Positions 1 through 5,247 of a DNA stretch of 15,441 bases are shown here, in pieces. Origin of the DNA: Ignavibacteria bacterium UBA6688 (GTDB lineage: Bacteria; Bacteroidota; Ignavibacteria; UBA10030); contig DKJQ01000327.1 in assembly GCA_002454845.1 (NCBI GenBank), forward strand, positions 1 to 15,441. Reading direction: 5' to 3'. The stretch's first letter is position 1; each line of letters begins with the position of its first letter. The notes under the pieces were generated by a model that searched no databases, was not told the origin of the DNA, and saw nothing but the letters and a program-made list of their open reading frames with translations. The position numbers were made by a program, and so were the translations under genes.

Positions 1-17
1 CAGGCAGTCGGGCGGGA

Positions 18-66
18 AAGGCACCAAGGAAGGAGTTGAAAGTCTTTGTTCTTCCCTTTGTGCCTT
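18..66. repeat. Imperfect inverted repeat downstream of crcB
   Basis: AAGGCAC (18-24) is complementary to GTGCCTT (60-66), and the arms continue inward imperfectly (AAGGAAG against CTTCCCTT), giving a long bulged hairpin. CCTTTGTG also occurs twice nearby (55-62 and 71-78). It lies just past the crcB stop (107) and could end the crcB transcript, but no clear U-run follows on either strand, so the terminator role is only a guess. Confidence 0.35.
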
Positions 67-106
67 CCTGCCTTTGTGGCAAGCTGTCATTCTTTTCAAC
101 AGCCAG

Positions 107-493
107 TCACAGCAATTTGCCGGCTTGCATGCCGATCCACGTCCCGAACAGGCAGGTCGTCAGGCTGACCAATATATTGGCCGTTGCAGACAAAACCTGG
201 CCGTCCCGCAGAAGGTATATCGTTTCAAAACTAAATGTGGAGAAGGTGGTGAACCCGCCGAGGATCCCGATGGTGAAAAAGATCCGGACAGCGGGGGTGG
301 TGAGAAAGCGCTCCTCCATGGCCGTCATCAGAACCCCGATCAACAGGCATCCCAGCAAATTCACGGCCAGGGTTCCGTAGGGAAACCCGCTGCCAAGCTT
401 TTCGTAGACCAATCCCGAAAGCAAGTACCGTGAAACGGCTCCGAGACCGCCTCCCAGAAAGACCAGGGCCAGGTGTATGGTTGGTGTGCTCAT
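107..493 (-). CDS. crcB: CrcB/Fluc fluoride ion channel
   Basis: Predicted small membrane channel that exports fluoride from the cytoplasm as a dual-topology dimer. The 128-residue length is typical of the Fluc family. Four hydrophobic segments are visible. Family motifs are the N-terminal GGGLGAVSRY, the asparagine-containing NLLGCLLIG segment, and the GGFTTFSTFSFE segment carrying the phenylalanines of the fluoride path. Only one copy is present here, which fits the homodimeric type and not the paired heterodimer type. The ATG at 491-493 is preceded by GGAG at 502-505. Upstream lies a fluoride riboswitch with its own promoter, which independently supports the assignment and implies induction by fluoride. 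It follows the CerR-like gene on the same strand but looks like a separate transcription unit. The fold and motifs leave little doubt. Confidence 0.95.
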   Translation of the reverse strand: MSTPTIHLALVFLGGGLGAVSRYLLSGLVYEKLGSGFPYGTLAVNLLGCLLIGVLMTAMEERFLTTPAVRIFFTIGILGGFTTFSTFSFETIYLLRDGQVLSATANILVSLTTCLFGTWIGMQAGKLL

Positions 494-517
494 GTGCTCG
501 TCTCCGGTTCGGAAAAG

Positions 518-558
518 AAAAAACTCCTATCACGCAGTGGGATCTGTCGTGCAGGAGT
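518..558 (-). terminator. Riboswitch-controlled intrinsic terminator before crcB
   Basis: Read on the minus strand, ACTCCTGCACG (558-548) pairs with CGTGATAGGAGT (534-523), and a run of T follows (523-518). The 5' arm ACTCC is the same segment that closes the P1 helix of the fluoride aptamer. The two structures are therefore mutually exclusive: ligand-bound aptamer keeps ACTCC away from the terminator and lets transcription reach crcB. This is the standard layout of a transcriptional ON switch. The pairing is read directly; the switching behaviour is inferred. Confidence 0.85.
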
Positions 559-606
559 CATCAATCCCGACTGTCCGGGATGGTTCAAGGCGAACTCCAT
601 CGCCTG
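551..606 (-). promoter_or_regulatory. Fluoride riboswitch aptamer (crcB motif RNA)
   Basis: On the minus strand the segment begins GGCGATGGAGTTCGCC and ends TTGATGACTCCTGC, matching the crcB-motif consensus. P1 is GGAGT with ACTCC, P2 is ATCCCG with CGGGAT, and the pseudoknot is GGCG with CGCC. The conserved GATG and TGATGACTCCT elements are in place. It sits between a good promoter and the crcB start, with a terminator overlapping its 3' strand. Motif, position and regulated gene agree, so I regard this as nearly certain although no covariance search was run. Confidence 0.93.
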
Positions 607-612
607 AAAAAA

Positions 613-641
613 AAGATACGGAAGAGACGGGAGAGAATCAA
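613..641 (-). promoter_or_regulatory. Promoter of the riboswitch-crcB transcript
   Basis: TTGATT (641-636), a 17-nt spacer, then TATCTT (618-613) on the minus strand. The predicted transcription start at about 606 coincides with the first base of the fluoride aptamer, which is strong positional support. It lies immediately past the end of the CerR-like gene (stop at 664-666), so crcB need not depend on read-through. Confidence 0.75.
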
Positions 642-663
642 ACCGGGCCGCATCCCCCCTCCC

Positions 664-1647
664 TCACAACCAACCGTGTTCCTTGTACCAGGCGTATGTT
701 GTTCTGAGCCTTTCTTCGATCGGAACTGAAACGGTGAATCCGATGTGGTCCTGGAGTTTCTTACCGCTGCAAACCCAATGGGGCTGCAGGAGGTCACGCG
801 CTTTGTCCATGCTCAGGATGGCCGGGGAAGGGAGAAAGTACGACACCCCCTCGACGATCGATGCAAGTCCACGCAGAAATAAGGGTGGAATTCTGACGGT
901 GAATGTACGCCTTTTCATCAATGCTGCCAGTTGTCGGACAAGGTCGGTGAGACGATAGATCACCGGGTCAGTGGCAAAATAGATCTGCCCGGTGGTTTTC
1001 TCGGCCAAAGTGGCATCGACCAACGCCCGTGCCAGATCCACACCATGAATAAGGCTGAGCGTCTTTTCTTCTTTGCCGAAGATCGGGTTGAGTCTCATGT
1101 ACACACCCCGAAAGATCTCAAAAATATCGCGGTCGCGGGGTCCATAGACAGCCGGCGGGCGCAACACAACGACGGGGATCTTGTCGTGATAGGAAATGCA
1201 GAGCTGCTCGGCCTGCAATTTAGAACGGCCGTACGCGGTGATGGGATGGCAAGGGGACTCTTCGGTGAGGGGAGTTCCATCCTCGCTGGGGCCAACGCCC
1301 GCGAGGCTTCCCACGAGACAAAATTTCCTGAGAGATCCGTTTGTGCAGGCGGCCTTCAGCAAGGCCTCCGTTGTTTGAACATTTCCGCGGATAAACTCGT
1401 TGGGGTTCTTTGCTTTGGTCACCCCGGCGACATGAAAGATGTAGTCGATGTTGTCAACGGCCCTCACGAGTGAGGCGTGATCCGAGAAATCACTTTTGAC
1501 AATCTCAACGGGAAGGCCCTCCAGCCATCCCGGAGTCGTGCGCGTGGTTCGGACAAGGCAACGCACGGCAAAGCCCCGCTCCAACAACAGCTCGACGGTG
1601 TGACTTCCGATGAATCCGGTTCCTCCGGTAACTAATGCGCTCGGTAT
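664..1647 (-). CDS. cerR: Extended SDR, NAD-dependent epimerase/dehydratase family; candidate 3-oxo-ceramide reductase (CerR-like)
   Basis: Extended short-chain dehydrogenase/reductase of about 327 residues. Counting from the proposed start, the dinucleotide-binding motif TGGTGFIGSH is at 7-16 and the catalytic set is Ser114, Tyr139 and Lys143 (YGRSK). The C-terminus ends WYKEHGWL, common in this SDR subgroup. The gene is divergent from serine palmitoyltransferase. In Caulobacter ceramide synthesis an epimerase-family SDR (CerR) reduces the 3-oxo intermediate, so that role is inferred here from context. Start choice: the frame is open upstream to a TTG at 1713, but that codon lies inside the promoter with no ribosome site. 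AGGAGGT (1658-1652) sits four bases before ATA (1647-1645), the point where homologous SDRs normally begin, so an AUA start is proposed. Family certain; substrate moderately supported. Confidence 0.8.
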   Translation of the reverse strand: MPSALVTGGTGFIGSHTVELLLERGFAVRCLVRTTRTTPGWLEGLPVEIVKSDFSDHASLVRAVDNIDYIFHVAGVTKAKNPNEFIRGNVQTTEALLKAACTNGSLRKFCLVGSLAGVGPSEDGTPLTEESPCHPITAYGRSKLQAEQLCISYHDKIPVVVLRPPAVYGPRDRDIFEIFRGVYMRLNPIFGKEEKTLSLIHGVDLARALVDATLAEKTTGQIYFATDPVIYRLTDLVRQLAALMKRRTFTVRIPPLFLRGLASIVEGVSYFLPSPAILSMDKARDLLQPHWVCSGKKLQDHIGFTVSVPIEERLRTTYAWYKEHGWL

Positions 1648-1651
1648 GCCG

Positions 1652-1658
1652 ACCTCCT
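1652..1658 (-). promoter_or_regulatory. Strong ribosome binding site that places the SDR start at an AUA codon
   Basis: AGGAGGT on the minus strand is a near-perfect anti-16S match. Four bases later is ATA (1647-1645), in frame with the SDR. No ATG, GTG or TTG in frame lies between the predicted transcription start (about 1696) and the Rossmann motif. A short out-of-frame ATG reading frame (1682-1632, 16 codons) also spans this site. Confidence 0.6.
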
Positions 1659-1681
1659 GCGTTGACTGTTGAAACGGTTCA

Positions 1682-1710
1682 TTGACTTTGTATGCTAATT
1701 GAAGTATATT
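1682..1710 (+). promoter_or_regulatory. Promoter of spt (plus strand)
   Basis: TTGACT (1682-1687), exactly 17 bases, then TATATT (1705-1710): a near-consensus sigma70 promoter. The predicted transcript starts at about 1717 and has a leader of about 73 nt before the TTG start of spt. Its -10 shares bases 1705-1708 with the -10 of the divergent promoter on the minus strand. Confidence 0.75.
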
Positions 1711-1731
1711 CAAAAAAGTTTAGACAAGCAA
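1703..1731 (-). promoter_or_regulatory. Promoter of the CerR-like SDR (minus strand)
   Basis: TTGCTT (1731-1726), a 17-nt spacer, then TATACT (1708-1703), read on the minus strand. The predicted start is about 1696, leaving a leader of about 49 nt that contains the AGGAGGT site. The upstream TTG at 1713-1711 would lie inside this promoter and so is not a usable start for transcripts made here. Confidence 0.72.
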
Positions 1732-1732
1732 A

Positions 1733-1765
1733 ATGGGGAGCGTTGTATCCCCATCTTCATTTTTT
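1733..1765 (+). promoter_or_regulatory. Leader hairpin and T-run before spt (possible attenuator)
   Basis: ATGGGGA (1733-1739) and TCCCCAT (1748-1754) form a perfect 7-bp stem with an 8-base loop. Six T residues follow at 1760-1765, after a 5-base gap. It lies inside the predicted spt leader, about 16 nt from the transcript start. It may be a weak attenuator or an operator dyad, or have no function. The 5-nt gap before the T-run makes efficient termination doubtful. Confidence 0.4.
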
Positions 1766-1777
1766 AGCCTATCTATC

Positions 1778-1784
1778 GAGGGAG
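1778..1784 (+). promoter_or_regulatory. Ribosome binding site selecting the TTG start of spt
   Basis: GAGGGAG is followed after five bases by TTG (1790-1792), giving the N-terminus MDLFEKC that is usual for this family. The in-frame ATG at 1733 has only a weak upstream match and is buried in the leader hairpin. Confidence 0.7.
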
Positions 1785-1789
1785 TGCTC

Positions 1790-3004
1790 TTGGATCTCTT
1801 TGAAAAGTGTCGAAGCTTTACCCGTGCCGATGAGACGAAAGCGAGTGGATTCTATCCTTATTTTCATGCCATTGAAGAGAGTGAAGGTCCCGTTGTCATG
1901 ATCGAGGGGAGAAAGATCATCATGGCGGGGTCCAACAACTATCTTGGCCTGACAACCCATCCAAAAGTCAAGGAGGCTGCCATCAAGGCGGTCGAACGCT
2001 ATGGCACCGGATGCTCCGGTTCACGGTACCTGACCGGCACGCTCGATCTCCACGTGGAGTTGGAGTCCCGGCTGGCAAAATTTTTTGGAAAAGAAGATTG
2101 CCTGTTGTACAGCACCGGCTACCAGACGGCGCAGGGTATCATCCCCACGCTTGTTCAACGCGGCGAATATGTTGTTTCAGACAAGGATAATCACGCGTGC
2201 ATCGTCGCCGGCAATTTGATGGCCAATGGCGCGAATGCCCTGTTGGACGCCGATGCCCAGACGATTATTCGCTATAAACATAATGACATGAAGCACTTGG
2301 AGGCAGTCATCTCGAAACTTCCCACCGAAGCGCCGAAGCTCATTGTCTCGGATGGTGTGTTCAGCACTTCAGGCGAGATTGTCGACCTGCCAAACATGGT
2401 CAAGGTTGCCAAGAAGTACAACGGCCGCATTCTTATCGACGATGCTCATGCTGTCGGCGTGATCGGGAAAGGGGGAAGAGGGACGGCGAGTCACTTTGGT
2501 CTTGACCGGGAAGTCGATATGACGATGGGGACATTCAGCAAAACATTCGCCTCCCTGGGAGGGTTCGTTGTCGGAGATCGATCCGTTATCAATTACCTGA
2601 AGCATTTTGCCCCGGCACTGATCTTTAGTGCCAGTCCCACCCCGTCTTCCGTCGCTTCCGCTCTCGCCGCGTTGGGTGTCCTGGAGGAAGAGCCGTGGCG
2701 AATCGACAAGCTGATGAAGAATGCCCGCAAGATGCGCATAGGGTTGGGGAAGATGGGCTTCCATGTCGGCGAGCACGACTCCGCTATTGTTCCCGTCATT
2801 ATCGGTGATACGGAAAAAGTGCTCGTGATGTGGAAACACTTGTTTGAGGCGGGAGTGTTTGTCAATGCCTTTATCAGGCCGGGCGTTCCGCCGGGAATGG
2901 AGATGCTCCGGACCAGCTTTATGGCGACGCACGAAGATGAGCACTTGGACATGATTCTCAGCATCTTCGAACAGGTCGGAAAGAAACTGGACGTTATTCA
3001 CTAA
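1790..3004 (+). CDS. spt: Serine palmitoyltransferase (alpha-oxoamine synthase family)
   Basis: PLP enzyme predicted to condense L-serine with a long-chain acyl thioester, giving 3-ketosphinganine, the committed step of sphingolipid synthesis; cytoplasmic homodimer. From the TTG start it has 404 residues, normal for bacterial SPT. His135 is the expected PLP-stacking histidine, Asp217 and His220 (DDAHAVG) are cofactor contacts, and Lys251 (TFSKTFAS) is the Schiff-base lysine. The N-terminal LFEKCRSFTRADE and YPYFHAIEE segments are those of Bacteroidetes/Sphingobacterium SPT more than of glycine C-acetyltransferase or KAPA synthase, the main alternatives. The CerR-like reductase is divergent and the ceramide-synthase-like gene follows, which strengthens the SPT reading. 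It has its own sigma70-like promoter, a structured leader and a terminator. Confidence 0.9.
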   Translation: MDLFEKCRSFTRADETKASGFYPYFHAIEESEGPVVMIEGRKIIMAGSNNYLGLTTHPKVKEAAIKAVERYGTGCSGSRYLTGTLDLHVELESRLAKFFGKEDCLLYSTGYQTAQGIIPTLVQRGEYVVSDKDNHACIVAGNLMANGANALLDADAQTIIRYKHNDMKHLEAVISKLPTEAPKLIVSDGVFSTSGEIVDLPNMVKVAKKYNGRILIDDAHAVGVIGKGGRGTASHFGLDREVDMTMGTFSKTFASLGGFVVGDRSVINYLKHFAPALIFSASPTPSSVASALAALGVLEEEPWRIDKLMKNARKMRIGLGKMGFHVGEHDSAIVPVIIGDTEKVLVMWKHLFEAGVFVNAFIRPGVPPGMEMLRTSFMATHEDEHLDMILSIFEQVGKKLDVIH

Positions 3005-3034
3005 GGCCCTCTGCTTGTTCCCACCGACCAGGAC

Positions 3035-3068
3035 AAAAGCCGCTGAGCGAGAGGCTTGGCGGCTTTTT
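3035..3068 (+). terminator. Intrinsic terminator after spt
   Basis: AAAAGCCGC (3035-3043) pairs with GCGGCTTTT (3059-3067) around a 15-base loop, with the T-run at 3064-3068. It lies 30 bases past the spt stop and 33 bases before the next start, so spt and the acyltransferase gene are probably only partly co-transcribed. Confidence 0.8.
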
Positions 3069-3100
3069 CATTTCTAACGATCTTTGGTTCGAGCGACACT

Positions 3101-4219
3101 ATGACCCCCATAACCATCCGGCCGGTTCGGACGAAAAACGATCACGATCGGTTCATTAAGTTTGTGTGGAAAATCTATGAGGGGAATTCCGCGTGGGTCC
3201 CGCCGCTACTCATGGATCGGCGGAAGCTGATGGATATGCAGAAGAATCCTTTTTATCGGCATGCGGAGGCGGAATTCTATATCGCGGAGCGGGGCGGGGA
3301 GATGGTCGGAAGGATCGCGGCCATTGTCAACCATAACCACAACAAGGAGCATAACGATCGTGTAGGGTTCTTTGGCTTTTTCGAATGCGTGGACGATCAG
3401 GAAGTCGCCAACGCTCTCTTCGGTGAAGCCCGGGCGTTTGTGCTCCGGTACGGGATGACAGCCCTCCGTGGACCGGCGAGTCCTTCCGTGAACGATGAGT
3501 ACGGTCTCCTCATCGAAGGTTTTGATCTCAGTCCGACCGTCCTGATGCCGTATAATCCCCCCTATTACGCCCGGTTGATCGAAGAGTACGGGTTCGCGAA
3601 AGCAAAGGATCTCTACGCCTACCATCTGAGCCAGGAGACGGTGTACTCGGAGAAATTTCAGCGGGTCAATACGATGGTGAAGGAACGAAACCACCTCTCT
3701 TTCCGGTCGATAGATATGAAGAATTTCCAGCGGGATATCGAGCTGCTCAAGGAGGTCTATAACGCCGCCTGGGCGAAGAACTGGGGTGCTGTGCCGATGA
3801 CGATGGAGGAGATCGATGCACTGGCGGCAGATCTGAAACCGGTTATTGTGCCAGATCTGGTAATATTTGCCGAGTCGAAGGGCAAAACGATCGGGTTTGC
3901 CCTCTCGCTTCCCGATATTAACGTTCCTCTTAAATACAATAAAAAGGGGCGGCTCTTGCCCGGCCTATTTCAATTGTTTTTCCGCAAGAAAGAAATTAAT
4001 TTGGTCCGGATCATCGTGCTGGGGGTCTTGCCGGAATATCTGAACACGGGTGCGGGCGGGGTTTTGTTCTATGAGACCGCGGTACAAGCAAAACGGCTCG
4101 GCTATGGGTACGGTGAGGCTGGGTGGATCCTTGAGGATAACACCCGGATGGTGAAATCCGCAGAGATGATGAAAGGAACCATCACCAAGCGGTACCGCAT
4201 TTTCGAAATGCCGGTCTGA
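3101..4219 (+). CDS. GNAT-fold acyltransferase of the YghO/bacterial ceramide synthase-like family
   Basis: A 372-residue cytoplasmic protein of the GNAT-superfamily group that contains E. coli YghO and bacterial ceramide synthase (bCerS). Recognisable family segments are the N-terminal FIKFVWKIYEGNSAWVPPL, then KNPFYRHAEAEFYIAERGGE (about 43-62), VGRIAAIVNHNHN, and in the second half a GNAT-like beta strand and pyrophosphate-loop region around VLGVLPEYLNTGAGGVLFYE. It looks like two GNAT-like halves. The likely role is N-acylation of 3-ketosphinganine with an acyl-CoA, inferred mainly from its position behind spt. The ATG at 3101 is chosen because the longer frame from a TTG at 3056 begins inside the spt terminator; the ribosome site before 3101 is weak. 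Family assignment good, exact substrate inferred. Confidence 0.75.
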   Translation: MTPITIRPVRTKNDHDRFIKFVWKIYEGNSAWVPPLLMDRRKLMDMQKNPFYRHAEAEFYIAERGGEMVGRIAAIVNHNHNKEHNDRVGFFGFFECVDDQEVANALFGEARAFVLRYGMTALRGPASPSVNDEYGLLIEGFDLSPTVLMPYNPPYYARLIEEYGFAKAKDLYAYHLSQETVYSEKFQRVNTMVKERNHLSFRSIDMKNFQRDIELLKEVYNAAWAKNWGAVPMTMEEIDALAADLKPVIVPDLVIFAESKGKTIGFALSLPDINVPLKYNKKGRLLPGLFQLFFRKKEINLVRIIVLGVLPEYLNTGAGGVLFYETAVQAKRLGYGYGEAGWILEDNTRMVKSAEMMKGTITKRYRIFEMPV

Positions 4220-4263
4220 TGCTCTCACCGGTTGGTTCACTTTAAACGGAAAAGGGACGTTCT

Positions 4264-5187
4264 ATGGCGATCAAAAAAGTTGATACGATCTGGATGAACG
4301 GGAAACTTGTGAAGTGGGATGAGGCGAAAATTCATGTCCTTTCCCACGTGATCCATTATGGGTCGAGTTGGTTTGAAGGGATCCGTTGTTATAAGACAAA
4401 ACGCGGGCCTGCGATTTTTCGGCTGGATGCCCACTTAAAGCGACTCTACGATTCGACGAAAATTTACCGCGCACCGATTCCTTATACGATTGCCCAGTTC
4501 GAGGAAGCGATCAAGGAAACGATCCGCGCCAATAAGATGGAGGCATGCTACATACGGCCGATTGTCTATCGGGGATATGGAGACGTTGGGGTGAACCCGC
4601 TGGGATGCCCTGTTGACGTGACGATCGCTGTGTGGGAGTGGGGGGCGTATCTGGGGGCCGCCGCGCTGGAGAGCGGTATCGAAGTCACCGTCGCCTCCTG
4701 GCAGCGCCCCGCGCCGAATACGATACCCGCAATGGCGAAAGCGGGTGGGAATTACCTTGGGTCCCAACTTATTAAGATGGACGCCATCGTCAACGGTTTT
4801 TCAGAAGGGATCGCTCTTGACACCTCCGGCAATATCAGCGAAGGAAGCGGGGAGAATATCTTTTTAGTGAAGGACGAGACCTTGTATACACCCCCGGTGG
4901 TTGCAGCGCTGCTTCCCGGGATTACCCGCGCGTCGGTCATGACGCTCGCACGCGACGCCGGCTATACCGTCGTCGAAGCGAATATCCCGCGTGAAATGCT
5001 CTTTACTGCCGATGAAGTCTTCTTTACAGGGACCGCCGCGGAGATCACCCCGATCCGTTCCGTCGACAAGAACATCGTTGGAGAGGGCAAGCCCGGACCC
5101 GTGACGCGCAATCTCCAGAAATTCTTCTTTGATGTGGTGCAGAACGGCAACGATAAGTACAATTGGCTGAACTTCGTCTACGACTAA
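4264..5187 (+). CDS. ilvE: Branched-chain amino acid aminotransferase (class IV PLP)
   Basis: Interconverts Leu, Ile and Val with their 2-oxo acids using 2-oxoglutarate/glutamate. The 307 residues match the usual IlvE length. Visible landmarks are HVLSHVIHYGSSWFEG (about 25-40), RLDAHLKRLYDS, YIRPIVYRGYG, the Schiff-base Lys159 in AMAKAGGNY, and the SEGSGENIF phosphate-binding segment. D-amino-acid transaminase and aminodeoxychorismate lyase are related, but the motifs and length fit IlvE. AGGG about seven bases before the ATG is an adequate ribosome site. It lies 44 bases after the acyltransferase gene with no terminator between, so the two may be co-transcribed. Branched 2-oxo acids are primers for iso/anteiso fatty acids, a possible reason for its place beside sphingolipid genes. 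A strong terminator follows. Confidence 0.93.
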   Translation: MAIKKVDTIWMNGKLVKWDEAKIHVLSHVIHYGSSWFEGIRCYKTKRGPAIFRLDAHLKRLYDSTKIYRAPIPYTIAQFEEAIKETIRANKMEACYIRPIVYRGYGDVGVNPLGCPVDVTIAVWEWGAYLGAAALESGIEVTVASWQRPAPNTIPAMAKAGGNYLGSQLIKMDAIVNGFSEGIALDTSGNISEGSGENIFLVKDETLYTPPVVAALLPGITRASVMTLARDAGYTVVEANIPREMLFTADEVFFTGTAAEITPIRSVDKNIVGEGKPGPVTRNLQKFFFDVVQNGNDKYNWLNFVYD

Positions 5188-5190
5188 GAT
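5163..5190 (+). promoter_or_regulatory. Possible promoter of the usp gene
   Basis: TTGGCT (5163-5168), 16 bases, then TAAGAT (5185-5190), whose first three bases are the ilvE stop codon. A start near 5197 would place the ilvE terminator hairpin at the very 5' end of the usp mRNA. Elements are moderate matches, so this is tentative. Confidence 0.3.
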
Positions 5191-5196
5191 ACGATC

Positions 5197-5234
5197 AAGC
5201 CCTCAGGGCCATCAGACCCTGAGGGCTTTCGTTT
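5197..5234 (+). terminator. Intrinsic terminator after ilvE
   Basis: AAGCCCTCAGGG (5197-5208) pairs perfectly with CCCTGAGGGCTT (5217-5228) around an 8-base loop, followed by TCGTTT. It is a 12-bp stem ten bases past the ilvE stop and ends just before the usp ribosome site. Confidence 0.9.
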
Positions 5235-5247
5235 CAGGAGGAGAGCG

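Noticed and set aside
641..663. Terminator directly behind the CerR-like gene
   Set aside because: GGGAG and CTCCC could pair, but only across a large loop and without an adjacent T-run; the region is better explained as the crcB promoter.
1648..1713. Longer SDR starting at TTG 1713
   Set aside because: That codon lies within the -10/-35 region of the gene's own promoter, lacks a ribosome site and adds 22 residues not typical of the family.
1733..1789. Longer spt starting at ATG 1733
   Set aside because: The ATG is inside a leader hairpin with a poor ribosome site, while TTG 1790 has GAGGGAG at good spacing and gives the family N-terminus.
1790..3004. Glycine C-acetyltransferase (KBL) or KAPA synthase instead of SPT
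   Set aside because: Same fold family, but the N-terminal segments and the neighbours fit SPT, and neither threonine dehydrogenase nor biotin genes are present.
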